Assembly: GCA_944389895.1 (NCBI GenBank) | Contig: CALXOA010000074.1 | Location: 52,539 to 116,538, forward strand | DNA: 64,000 nt | Direction: 5' to 3' | Source of the DNA: an uncultured Victivallis sp. | Lineage (GTDB): Bacteria; Verrucomicrobiota; Lentisphaeria; Victivallales; Victivallaceae | Part shown: positions 42,986 to 52,194 of the stretch, piece after piece | Layout: each line of letters starts with the position of its first letter | Position numbering within the stretch: position 1 is the first letter of the stretch | Notes under the pieces: generated by a model | Databases searched by the model: none | What the model saw: the letters and a program-made list of their open reading frames with translations, nothing else | Told to the model about the DNA's origin: nothing | Translations under genes and position numbers: made by a program

Positions 42986-43801
42986 TCATGAATTGAGTTG
43001 AAAGAACTGTTTCGCGTTTGCAGTGGTCAACCGGGCAATCTCCTCCACCGTGACACCGCGCTCCGCGGCGATCCGCGCCGCTACGAAAATCACATAGCCC
43101 GGGTGATTGTCGGTCCCCCGGTGCGGAACCGGCGCCAGGTAAGGAGAATCTGTTTCGATCAACAACCGCCCGTCAGGTATCATCGCCAATGTCTCGCGAA
43201 TGTTCCGGGCGCGATTGAAGGTAACCATCCCGGTTACGCCGAGATAGCCGCCGAGGGCAAGAAAACGATCCGCCCACGCCGGAGTACCGGCAAAACAGTG
43301 GACGACGAAGCGCCCTCCCCGCGCCGCAAACGGCTTCAGAAGTGCAAAAGCATCCTCATACGCGTCTTCCAGAGTCTCCTTGTCCCGGATGTGAACGATC
43401 GCGGGCAACCGCCACTCCAGCGCCAGATCAAGAAATCGTGCGAACACCTCCTGCTGAAGCGGACGCGCCGACTGTTCGTAGTAATAGTCCAGGCCGAGCT
43501 CCCCGACTGCGACCAGTTTCGGATGTTCCCGGAACTCTGAAAAATCCTGCTTTTCCGCCACATACTCCGCCGCCTGATGCGGATGGACTCCGACAGCGAA
43601 ATAAGCATCGTCAATCACCTGCGCAAACTCCTGCGCACGGCGGCTCTCGAGATAATCACCGCCCACGGCGGTCATCAGCAACCGCGCAACGGGAGCGACG
43701 TCACGCTGTGGGGGTACCGCGAGTTCCGCTTTGATCTGATTGACAAATTCCACAGGAGAACTCTCTCCATAATAGTGAAAATGTGTATCAAACAATTCCA
43801 T
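42986..43801 (-). CDS. tatD: TatD-family metal-dependent DNase/hydrolase
   Basis: A 271-residue TIM barrel. Metal ligands: THFH (His7, His9), Glu101 in VGELGLDYY, His137 in PAIVHIRD, a His in VVHCFAGT and the Asp in ETDSPYLAP. Members are 3' exonucleases or related phosphodiesterases. It heads the seven-gene run down to the GNAT gene. Confidence 0.94.
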   Translation of the reverse strand: MELFDTHFHYYGESSPVEFVNQIKAELAVPPQRDVAPVARLLMTAVGGDYLESRRAQEFAQVIDDAYFAVGVHPHQAAEYVAEKQDFSEFREHPKLVAVGELGLDYYYEQSARPLQQEVFARFLDLALEWRLPAIVHIRDKETLEDAYEDAFALLKPFAARGGRFVVHCFAGTPAWADRFLALGGYLGVTGMVTFNRARNIRETLAMIPDGRLLIETDSPYLAPVPHRGTDNHPGYVIFVAARIAAERGVTVEEIARLTTANAKQFFQLNS

Positions 43802-43841
43802 TTTTTCAGACCTTTATTTTCTCCTCCACGGCTCCCGCATT

Positions 43842-46800
43842 TTACTGTCGGAACAAGCCGTCAAACACGCTTTTGAGTTCCCGGATCATCTCACCGGTCG
43901 GAAGTCCCCGGATCAGAATGACCGGTTCTCCGGATCCGTCCCCGGTAGGATCTCCATCAAGTCCGATCAACTTGAGTTCCGAAAGCTTGCGCACGAAATC
44001 CATGAACGAAGACGCGGCGAATTTCTGCAGATCCACCGTCGGTGCCGACAATGTCCCCGTCACCGGAATCACGAACTGTACGCCTCCGACCGTCAGACGC
44101 GATTCAAGATTCAGCTCCTGCCTGCCGGTCAGATCAAACGATCCGGAGAAGAAGAGCCTGGTCACCCAGTCGCCGAAAAAGCTGCACTCTTCAACCTTCA
44201 CCTTCCCCTGCTCCGCCTTCAATCCCACCCGACTGCGGACAAATGAGATCTCCTTCAACCGGTTCGAAATTGCCTGGCGGCTGAAAATCTTCTCCTGCCA
44301 CTGTTGAAGTTCCGCCGGCAGCAGGGTTCCGAGTTCGGCGATCATCTCGATCGGCAGAAGCAGAATCTGGCCGAGAGGCCCATTCGTGACGGTGTTGGGA
44401 ATTTTCACATCGAGCAATACCGCGTGTACCTCTCCCGCCAGCGTCTCCGTTATCGCCCCGGGGCGGCCGGTATCCAGATAGCTCACCTCTCCCGAAAACT
44501 CATTCAGAGTCCCATCCAGATTCTCCTCCTCGGTTCCGAGCGTCATTTCAACCAGCGGCCGGAGTTCGAGCGGATCCCGGCTTTTGATCTTGAAACCGGC
44601 CCGGATTCCTTCCGGAACGCTGGTTCCGGAAAGTTGTGCTTCGACAACGGCGCCGTTCACCCGAAGCCGAAAGAGCTCTGTCGCAATCCGATCACGGTCG
44701 AATTTCGTCCGGGACTCCAGCGCCAGACGGATTCCCGTATTGACCTTGATCTCGTCGATCGCGAGATTGAGGGAGACCGGACGCCGTCCGAAATTGAGAC
44801 GCGGTGTCACGGAACGGTTCTCCCCCGCAGCTGCCACAGTTTCCGCGCCCGGCGGATTTTCTTTCTGTTCCGGAATATGTTTCCGCATTGCAAGAATCCG
44901 TTCCAGATCCATGCACTCCGAATGGAGCTTGACTCTGATGCTTCCCTCCGGAGTCCGACAATCGACCCTTGCGTCACCCGCCAGGTCGAATAACGACTTT
45001 CCGTCCTGTTCCACCGCGAGAGAGAACCCGCGCAACGCCAGTTTTTCGCTGGTCCGTTCCACAACACCGATCATCTTGCCGGAGAGCGGAGCGACAGCGC
45101 GATCCTTCAGTTGCCAGCTGGGGCACTCCAGCGCGCCAGCCATCCGCAGAGAGCGGAAATTATCGCGCCCCAGCACCTGAAGTTTCCCGAAAAGCTGCGC
45201 TTCCGCCGCCAGATCCGGAGCCAGAAGCGCAATGAACTGTTCGTTGAGATACCGAATCGCCCAATCCCCACGATACACGCCTTCGCCAAGCTCCCATACG
45301 CCGGGGCATTCCAGTCGCAGCGCCGGTTTCCCCTGCCGCCGCAGATAGAGATTCATGGTTTTGATCTCGAGCGTTTTGAAATCAGGCAGATAGAGCGAAA
45401 ACTGATTTTGAAGCGAAAAATCCCGATAATTGCGATTTCCCAGAGTCAGCGCCAGATCATTGCCGAAAATCTCCCCCTCCAGTACCGCGCCGGTGAGATT
45501 CCGTGAGAGGGAACCGGAAAAGTCACATCCGCCACGGCCCCCTTCCACCGCCCAACCCGGATTTTCCGTGAGGCGGGTCAGCAGAGACACGGGAAACGCT
45601 CCGGTCAACGTGAATTTCAGGTTCTCCTTCAGCTGGAGCGGGCGAAATCGGCAGGCAAAAGGTTCCGTCGTCAATTTCAGAAGAGTTTCACTCCCCTGCC
45701 CGACCGCTGCCTCAAACCGGCTGATCGCGAGCATTCCGCCTGCAAACGGCCACTCCAAACTGAAAAGAACCGTTGCCGGATCAAGTCCGCTCCTGCGCCA
45801 GACCGCGGCAGCGCCTTGCCCGGAGGGTGACAGCCATTCCACCAACTCCGGAGAGAGTCGCTCAAACCTCCCGGAAAGTTTCGCCGCCGGTTGTTTCAGG
45901 CTGCCGCTGCCGTCGATGTGCAGGCTGCCGAAATCGCGATTCTTCGCGGCGCGCAGCGCCAGGGAGAAATCGCGCAACCGGAAAGCCAGATCCCGCCCGA
46001 CCTCTCCGTCGATTCCGGCCTGGACCTCCTCCAGCTCAAACCGACGTTTCCCGATCCGCCAGGCTGGTGCGGTTATCCGACCGTTGCCGAGAATCGAAAA
46101 AGCAGAAAAATTGTGGCGAAAAATCAACTGGGAATGCATTGAAAACAGACCGGAATCGATCCGAAAATCCTCCGAGGGAATCGCAAAACGAAGCAGCCGC
46201 AAATCCAGTTCATTGAAATCCAGATCAAATTCCGCCGCTTCGTGTTTTTCCGCACTGCCCGGAAGCCAGGAGTATTCAACCGGTTTGCGCAACCGGATCT
46301 GCGCAGTGGAACGCCCCTGCGAATCGAGCGTCAACAGGAACTTGCTGAGATTGATCGCACTCGATTCCAGATCGATTGAGGCGGAGTGATCGATCGCCAG
46401 CTCGAAATCCGGCAACGCCACACGCTCCAGCCCGAAAATCGCGTCGCCACGCCGACTCAACCGGATCCTCCCCTCGGATACAAAACTGCGGTCCTGATAG
46501 GAAACACTTCCGAAACAGTCCAGCGTGGCATGTCCCGGATTGAATCCGCACCCGAGGTCGAACAATACGGCCATCACCTCCGGAGACAACTTCATCGCAT
46601 TGCAACTCACCTGAAACGAAAAAGGTTTCCAGCTCACCCGGCCGATCAGATCAGCGGAACTCTCTCCTTTTCCTTCGGCCGACTGCGTCAACAGCAGACG
46701 CTCGATGTCGATCTCATTGTCGTCCCCTACCGCCTCAAGCTCCAGAGCGAGTTTTCCCCCTCGGAGTGTTCCACCGTTGATCTCGCCCTCCAACGCATCC

Positions 46801-47519
46801 AGACTGCACTCAAGTTCCAGCGCACAGGGAAGTAATTCCTCATTCAACCGTGCATCCAGATCCAGTTTTACCCGGCCGCTGTCGATGTGATTGGCCCGGC
46901 TTGACGAGAGCCGGATATCGCCGGCAAGCGCAATTTGCGTCGTCGTTCCGTTGGCAAAACGGGAACACTCTCCGGAAAAACGGGTCAGTTCAAATGCGCC
47001 TCCCGCCGCAGGATCACCGTAAACCAGCGAAAAACGTGAATCACGCACCCGGATCCGGCGCAGGTCAAATTGCGGAGTACGCTTCTTCCGGTCGGAGCGT
47101 TTACGCGCTCCATTCCGCACGTTTTCCTCAAGCTTCGTCTGCTCCGGTTCCGGCCGGATGCAGCTCCACCTGCCATCCGGACGGCGATAGAGTGAAAACC
47201 CTGCCCGTTCCAATTCAATGTCGGAGAAACGAAAACCGCCCTGCCAGAACATCTTCCTGTCGTAGCGCACCGCCGCCGTTCCGGCAAAGAAGATCGGCTG
47301 AACAGCGGGACCGACCCGGAAATGTTTCGCACGCAGCGTGGACGTGAAAGGATTCCAGGTCATTTCCGCCGCTGCGATCTCAACACCGCACCGCTGCGAT
47401 ATCAGAGGCAGCAATACCCTGGTCAGGAAAAAGGATCCGGTGATGAAGAAGCCGGCGAAAAACACCAGCAGCACCACCGGAATCATGCCGAACAGGGTGT
47501 ATTTAAGCCGCCTTCTCAT
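43842..47519 (-). CDS. AsmA/DUF748-like giant envelope protein
   Basis: A 1225-residue protein with one N-terminal transmembrane helix (about 12-40, MIPVVLLVFFAGFFITG) followed by a long periplasmic beta-rich region. Repeated short amphipathic strands and the C-terminal segment (FVRSRVGLKAEQGKVKVEEC to VIPVTGTLSAPTVDL) match the AsmA/TamB-like repeating-beta-groove class. These bridge the envelope in phospholipid transport or outer-membrane assembly. ATG at 47519; no clear ribosome site, so it probably depends on read-through from the 160-residue gene 17 bp upstream. Confidence 0.8.
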   Translation of the reverse strand: MRRRLKYTLFGMIPVVLLVFFAGFFITGSFFLTRVLLPLISQRCGVEIAAAEMTWNPFTSTLRAKHFRVGPAVQPIFFAGTAAVRYDRKMFWQGGFRFSDIELERAGFSLYRRPDGRWSCIRPEPEQTKLEENVRNGARKRSDRKKRTPQFDLRRIRVRDSRFSLVYGDPAAGGAFELTRFSGECSRFANGTTTQIALAGDIRLSSSRANHIDSGRVKLDLDARLNEELLPCALELECSLDALEGEINGGTLRGGKLALELEAVGDDNEIDIERLLLTQSAEGKGESSADLIGRVSWKPFSFQVSCNAMKLSPEVMAVLFDLGCGFNPGHATLDCFGSVSYQDRSFVSEGRIRLSRRGDAIFGLERVALPDFELAIDHSASIDLESSAINLSKFLLTLDSQGRSTAQIRLRKPVEYSWLPGSAEKHEAAEFDLDFNELDLRLLRFAIPSEDFRIDSGLFSMHSQLIFRHNFSAFSILGNGRITAPAWRIGKRRFELEEVQAGIDGEVGRDLAFRLRDFSLALRAAKNRDFGSLHIDGSGSLKQPAAKLSGRFERLSPELVEWLSPSGQGAAAVWRRSGLDPATVLFSLEWPFAGGMLAISRFEAAVGQGSETLLKLTTEPFACRFRPLQLKENLKFTLTGAFPVSLLTRLTENPGWAVEGGRGGCDFSGSLSRNLTGAVLEGEIFGNDLALTLGNRNYRDFSLQNQFSLYLPDFKTLEIKTMNLYLRRQGKPALRLECPGVWELGEGVYRGDWAIRYLNEQFIALLAPDLAAEAQLFGKLQVLGRDNFRSLRMAGALECPSWQLKDRAVAPLSGKMIGVVERTSEKLALRGFSLAVEQDGKSLFDLAGDARVDCRTPEGSIRVKLHSECMDLERILAMRKHIPEQKENPPGAETVAAAGENRSVTPRLNFGRRPVSLNLAIDEIKVNTGIRLALESRTKFDRDRIATELFRLRVNGAVVEAQLSGTSVPEGIRAGFKIKSRDPLELRPLVEMTLGTEEENLDGTLNEFSGEVSYLDTGRPGAITETLAGEVHAVLLDVKIPNTVTNGPLGQILLLPIEMIAELGTLLPAELQQWQEKIFSRQAISNRLKEISFVRSRVGLKAEQGKVKVEECSFFGDWVTRLFFSGSFDLTGRQELNLESRLTVGGVQFVIPVTGTLSAPTVDLQKFAASSFMDFVRKLSELKLIGLDGDPTGDGSGEPVILIRGLPTGEMIRELKSVFDGLFRQ

Positions 47520-47536
47520 AGAACAGGAGGAGAAAA

Positions 47537-48019
47537 TCAACGAGGCAGGACGCGCTCAAGCTCCATCTGGAACCCCTCGATATCCTCTTTGGTCGGCTTG
47601 TCCCCGCGCAGGTTGTCCAGTCCGAGCCTGCCGAACTGATCAACATACCAGTCGGCAGTCGAGCCGGAAGCGAATTTCACCGTGCCGGAGAGCGCCATAC
47701 CGGGGCGAACCAGCTTGCTGATCTCCACCACCGTCCTGCCGTCTCCGGGAGTTGCCTCGACATCCGGTTCAAGCGGATCCTCGTCACTTCCCTTCTTCGC
47801 TTCAGCTTCCGCTTCGGCCCTGGCTTTCGCCTGCGCCTTGGGATCCGTCGCATCCCAGTCGATGTTGTCCAGCTCCGAAGCGAGGATCCGGATATCCATA
47901 TAAGTCAACTTCAGGTCAAACTCATCATTGACCAGTTTCTGCACTTCCGACAGAGAAGTACCCTTTGAAATTTCGGCAGCCATGAATTTTTTGACGGCAA
48001 GTTCTTTTTCCCGATCCAT
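47537..48019 (-). CDS. Small conserved protein of unknown function (PVC-type)
   Basis: A 160-residue cytosolic protein. The N-terminal helical part (MDREKELAVKKFMAAEISKG to ILASELDNIDWD) resembles a small helix-turn-helix-like or helical domain. A charged Ala/Glu/Lys linker follows, then a C-terminal beta unit GTVKFASGSTADWYVDQFGR. I recall the latter type of unit in proteins from Verrucomicrobia and Lentisphaerae without a function. GGAGG ribosome site. It sits between der and the AsmA-like gene. Confidence 0.75.
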   Translation of the reverse strand: MDREKELAVKKFMAAEISKGTSLSEVQKLVNDEFDLKLTYMDIRILASELDNIDWDATDPKAQAKARAEAEAEAKKGSDEDPLEPDVEATPGDGRTVVEISKLVRPGMALSGTVKFASGSTADWYVDQFGRLGLDNLRGDKPTKEDIEGFQMELERVLPR

Positions 48020-48035
48020 TTTTATCCTCCCCGGG

Positions 48036-49529
48036 TTATTTGCGTTTACCGGAATCTTTCCCTGCCTTCGGTGACGCGGCACGTTTCCTGGAAACGGAAC
48101 GACGCGGTCCGGAAGCCTCACGCCGGATGCTCTCAACCTTCTTCGGGCGCTCCCGCAACTCAAGCTCAAGCGGCAGACCGGTCAGATCGAACGCAGCGCG
48201 CAATTTGTTTTTCAAGAACGCCAGATAGTGGTCGGCACAATTCTTCGGATTGTTGACGAAGAGCAGCACCTTCGGCGGCATCGCCCCGACCATCGATGCG
48301 TAATAGAGTTTTAGCGGAGTACGGGTGATCACCGGCGGTGTATTCGTTTCGAACGCATCCGCCAGCACCCGATTCAACACACCGGTGGGAATCTTCAACT
48401 CGAGCTGTTCCATCACCTCGGCGACCTGATCGAGCAATCCATCGAGATTTGAGCGATCACGCGCACTGACGAAAACCACCGGGGCATATCCCATTCCGGG
48501 CAGAGTGGAGCGCAACTCCTCCTGAAGCTGCCTGACTTTGAACTCACTCTTCCAGAGGTCGAACTTGTTGGCGACCACCACACACCCCTTGCCGGATTTC
48601 TGGATCATGCTCGAAATCTTGCGGTCCTGGGCAGTCACCCCGTCGGGGTTCGCCTCGACGACGAAAAGCACCAGATCCGCCCGCTCAATCGCGGTCTTCG
48701 CCCGCATCACACTGAAATATTCCACCACGGTATCGACCTTGCCGGTCCGACGCAACCCGGCCGTATCCACCAGCACAGCCGGACGATTCTCCCCGCGGTA
48801 GCGCAGCGTAAAATCGATGTCGATCGCATCGCGGGTGGTACCGGCGACATCGCTGGTCATCACCCGTTCTTCACCGAGCAGAGCGTTGACGAGAGAGGAT
48901 TTGCCGACATTCGGCCGCCCGACCACCGCGATGTTGACCGTTTTTCCGGCGACCGGCATCCCGGAATCCCCGCCGGACTCTCCAACGGGAAGCAAGGCAA
49001 TCGCCTCCTCGATCAGAGCATTGACTCCGCTGCGGTGCAGACACGAGACCGGATGGACTTTTTCAAAACCCAGCCGTGCAAAATCCACGGAATCCCGGGT
49101 CAATGCGGGATTATCACATTTGTTCGCCGCAAGGAGAACCGGCTTCCCGGCACTGCGGATCCGCCGTGCGACCTCCTCGTCGAGCGGGACAAGCCCTTCC
49201 TGCGCATTGGCGACGAGAATCAGCACATCGGCATCGGCGACGGCGACCTCGACCTGTGCGGCAATGCGACTGTCCCATACGTCGACACGGCGGCTTTCCC
49301 CGGTGAGCATTCCCAGCCCCCCGGTGTCGATCAGTTGAAAATGACGTCCGCAACGGACCAGCGGAGCCACCACGCGGTCGCGGGTCACTCCGCTCATCTC
49401 ATGGACGATCGACAACCGGCGGCCGACGATCGCATTGAAAAGCGAGGATTTTCCGACATTCGGCCGCCCGACGATCGCAATCGTCGGCAATCTGGAGGCG
49501 TTTTTCTGAATTTCAATGGTTTTCGCCAT
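48036..49529 (-). CDS. der: Ribosome-associated GTPase Der (EngA)
   Basis: A double-GTPase needed for 50S subunit assembly, 497 residues. Two G domains have G1 motifs GRPNVGKSS at 21-29 and 204-212, with DTGG and DTAG G3 motifs and NKCD and NKFD G4 motifs. A C-terminal KH-like domain follows and ends in a basic tail rich in Lys and Arg. ATG at 49529; a longer frame upstream is not conserved. It is 31 bp after pyrF. Confidence 0.97.
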   Translation of the reverse strand: MAKTIEIQKNASRLPTIAIVGRPNVGKSSLFNAIVGRRLSIVHEMSGVTRDRVVAPLVRCGRHFQLIDTGGLGMLTGESRRVDVWDSRIAAQVEVAVADADVLILVANAQEGLVPLDEEVARRIRSAGKPVLLAANKCDNPALTRDSVDFARLGFEKVHPVSCLHRSGVNALIEEAIALLPVGESGGDSGMPVAGKTVNIAVVGRPNVGKSSLVNALLGEERVMTSDVAGTTRDAIDIDFTLRYRGENRPAVLVDTAGLRRTGKVDTVVEYFSVMRAKTAIERADLVLFVVEANPDGVTAQDRKISSMIQKSGKGCVVVANKFDLWKSEFKVRQLQEELRSTLPGMGYAPVVFVSARDRSNLDGLLDQVAEVMEQLELKIPTGVLNRVLADAFETNTPPVITRTPLKLYYASMVGAMPPKVLLFVNNPKNCADHYLAFLKNKLRAAFDLTGLPLELELRERPKKVESIRREASGPRRSVSRKRAASPKAGKDSGKRK

Positions 49530-49560
49530 ATTGTTTCCCGTGAGGTTCCACCTTGCACGC

Positions 49561-50376
49561 TCAGTCGCGGAACAAGTTGATCTGGTCCCGCAACGCACGG
49601 GCCGCGGCGCCCGCACCATGACCGAAATTCTCGCTCTTGTCCGCGTAAATGATGCCGCGCGACGAATTGATCATCAACCCGTGCCCCGTGGCATCACAGC
49701 CGAACCGGACAACCTTCTCCACATCGCCCCCCTGCGCTCCGACTCCGGGCACCAGAAACGGCATATCGGGACAGAGTTCACGAACATGCCGGAGCTCCTC
49801 CGGATAAGTTGCACCGATCACCAGCGCGACATTGCCGTTGTAGTTCCATTTGTCACGGGCCAGTTCGGCCACGTGTTCATAAACCATCTTGCCGTTGCAC
49901 ATCAGATTCTGCAGATCCCCGGAGTTGGGATTGGAGGTACGGCAGAGGATGATCACCCCTTTGTCGGCATGATCCAGAAAAGGCTTCAACGTGTCAAAAC
50001 CCATATAGGGATTGACCGTCACCGCATCGGCCCCGTACCGTTCAAACGCCTCGCGGGCATACATCTCCGCGGTGGAGCCGATGTCGCCACGCTTCACATC
50101 GAGAATCACCGGCACCTGCGGCACATGCTCGTGAATGTAATCGATCGTCATCCGGAGCTCCCCGTCAGCCCCCTGCCCGGCGTAATATGCAGCCTGCGGC
50201 TTGTAACAACAGACCCAGTCCCGGGTTGCATCGATAATCGCACGGTTGAATTCAAAAATCGGAAACTCCTTCCCTTTCAGGCACTCCGGGAGTTTTTTGA
50301 GATCGGGATCGAGACCGACGCAGAGCAGGCTGCGATTGTGCTGCGAGGCGGATTTGAGTTTTTCCAGAAATGTCAT
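49561..50376 (-). CDS. pyrF: Orotidine 5'-phosphate decarboxylase
   Basis: PyrF makes UMP from OMP. The 271-residue length and the sequence LDVKRGDIGSTAEMY (catalytic DVKRGD 93-98, Lys95) with VPGVGAQGGD place it in the long PyrF type 2 group. ATG at 50376 with AAGGAAC upstream. It lies 10 bp after the kinase gene, an unrelated function. Confidence 0.96.
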   Translation of the reverse strand: MTFLEKLKSASQHNRSLLCVGLDPDLKKLPECLKGKEFPIFEFNRAIIDATRDWVCCYKPQAAYYAGQGADGELRMTIDYIHEHVPQVPVILDVKRGDIGSTAEMYAREAFERYGADAVTVNPYMGFDTLKPFLDHADKGVIILCRTSNPNSGDLQNLMCNGKMVYEHVAELARDKWNYNGNVALVIGATYPEELRHVRELCPDMPFLVPGVGAQGGDVEKVVRFGCDATGHGLMINSSRGIIYADKSENFGHGAGAAARALRDQINLFRD

Positions 50377-50386
50377 TTTCAGTTCC

Positions 50387-51412
50387 TTATTTTCCGTTTT
50401 GCGCCTTGGCGTCCAGAATCGCGGTGCGATCGAGCACCACGGTGCGATCAAATTCATCGACGACCTCGGGACCGTGACTCCCGGCCCCGAAGCGGCCGGG
50501 CATCAGCTCCTTCATATAGTTTGCCAGCGTCACGATGGTCGGCCCGTACCCCTCTTTATAGATGAAATATTCGAGATCCCGCGCCAGCGCCGAGGTGTCG
50601 CTGTAGCGGTCGGCTGGATCAGTTGCAAGCAGCCGCTCCAGAATCGTTTTCATCTCCGGCGGCAGATCTGCAGGGAGTATCCCGCGCTCCAGGACATTGC
50701 GTTTCGCGTTTTCCAGGATCTCCGTAACCGGCAATTTTATGTTTCGGAGCATGCGGCCGGTGATCAAATAAGCCAGGACGATTCCGAGTGAATAAAGATC
50801 CGCGCGGAAATCGACCGTCTCCCCCCGCGCCTGTTCCGGCGCGACAAAAGCCAGTTTCCCGGCGACTTTTCCGCCCGGAGCGCGATTCGTCACCCGGGCA
50901 ATCCCGAAATCGGTGATTTTAGGCACTCCTTCGCTGTTGATCAGAATGTTGTGCGGGCAGACATCGCAATGGACGATCCCGAGTGCCTCCCCGGAGTCGG
51001 CGCTGCGACGGCTGTGCGCATACGCCAGCCCGCGGGCCACCCGGGCCGTGATGAACACTGCGAGATTGAGCGGCAGCATCCGGCCGATCCGACGGTGAAA
51101 TTCGATGAAATCATAGAGGGAAATTCCATCCACGAACTCAAGTACAAAGAAATACCCCTCTCCCCACCGTTCGAGGTTATAGATCTGGACGATATTTTCG
51201 TGGATCAGATTTGCAACCAGTTTCGCCTCACCGATGAATCCGTCGACAAACGCGGGATCTCTGGAGAACTTCGGCAGCAGCGTTTTGATTGCCACGGTCT
51301 TTTCGAATCCGGCGGCACCGAGCTTCTGGGCCCGGTAGACCGCCCCCATGCCGCCTTCGGCAACCAGTTCCACAATGCGATACCGGTCAGGTACTTCAAT
51401 TATCTGCCGCAT
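50387..51412 (-). CDS. Ser/Thr protein kinase with non-RD catalytic loop
   Basis: A 341-residue soluble Hanks-type kinase. Gly-rich loop AEGGMGAVYRA, ATP-Lys43 in VAIKT, catalytic loop VHCDVCPHN (Asp150, Asn155), DFG at 168-170 and APE at 191-193. The usual HRDxKPxN is altered: Arg is Cys149 and the catalytic-loop Lys is Cys152. The C-terminal tail has a doubled DRTVVLDRTAILD, which offers phosphothreonine sites. There is no transmembrane helix or sensor domain. The start overlaps the HD-domain gene by 13 bp. Confidence 0.9.
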   Translation of the reverse strand: MRQIIEVPDRYRIVELVAEGGMGAVYRAQKLGAAGFEKTVAIKTLLPKFSRDPAFVDGFIGEAKLVANLIHENIVQIYNLERWGEGYFFVLEFVDGISLYDFIEFHRRIGRMLPLNLAVFITARVARGLAYAHSRRSADSGEALGIVHCDVCPHNILINSEGVPKITDFGIARVTNRAPGGKVAGKLAFVAPEQARGETVDFRADLYSLGIVLAYLITGRMLRNIKLPVTEILENAKRNVLERGILPADLPPEMKTILERLLATDPADRYSDTSALARDLEYFIYKEGYGPTIVTLANYMKELMPGRFGAGSHGPEVVDEFDRTVVLDRTAILDAKAQNGK

Positions 51413-52011
51413 GCCGCTGCCTCCCGCGTCCGCTGTACGGCCAGCCGCATCGCTTCGAGATTGCGCAGGAGCCCCGCCCCGCGCCGTTCACGCGCCACCG
51501 CGGTGAAATAGGTGGTATTCGACAAGAAACCGTATTCCAGCTCGAGCCACTCCAACTCCGAAAAATATCTGCCGCCGGCCGCCAGTTCACGCCGCAGCCG
51601 GGCGGCCATCTCAGAAAAATCTGCGGTCCCGAGCCGACCGAGATCAGCGTCGCACAGCAGAGCTTCCAGTTCCGACACCGGATGATACGGCAGTTTTGTG
51701 GCAAGAATCAGCGTCGCAGCACGCTCCACCTCCTCCGGGGTCGCACCGAATTGCGGCAGGATCCGGCGGGCGAAGGCTGCCGACGCCTGTTCATGGTTGC
51801 CGGGGTCGAAAGCGTAACCGGTGTCATGGAGCAGCGCTGCGGCACGCAGCAATTCCAGTTCGGCCGGCGAAAGGGAAGCTGCCAGCCCGAACTCACCGGC
51901 ATCCTCGACGACGGCACGGGTGTGCACAAGCGAGTGATAACACCAGCGTTCCGGATCGATCTCCCGACCGATCCAGTCAAACGTGAATTTTGCAAGTGCG
52001 CCGTACTCCAT
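51400..52011 (-). CDS. HD-domain phosphohydrolase
   Basis: A 203-residue HD-superfamily protein. Metal ligands: His in CYHSLVHT, the HD pair in ALLHDTGYAF, and the Asp in LCDADLGRLG. It is close to small HD proteins of unknown substrate (nucleotides or cyclic nucleotides). It overlaps the kinase gene by 13 bp, so the two are co-translated, and it may signal with it. It is the first gene of the minus-strand run. Confidence 0.85.
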   Translation of the reverse strand: MEYGALAKFTFDWIGREIDPERWCYHSLVHTRAVVEDAGEFGLAASLSPAELELLRAAALLHDTGYAFDPGNHEQASAAFARRILPQFGATPEEVERAATLILATKLPYHPVSELEALLCDADLGRLGTADFSEMAARLRRELAAGGRYFSELEWLELEYGFLSNTTYFTAVARERRGAGLLRNLEAMRLAVQRTREAAACGR

Positions 52012-52194
52012 TGCCGCGTCTGAAACTCCAGATTCAAGCGATTTTACTCATCATGAAATATACCACCCATGAGCGGATAACGCAAGTCACCGACCCCGGA
52101 AGCGTTTCGATTTTCCGGCAAAAACGACCGGTCCCGGCGATGGGTTCCGACAGGCCGGAAAAGAGGCGGGGCCGTTCTCTCTCTTGAAAGGATC

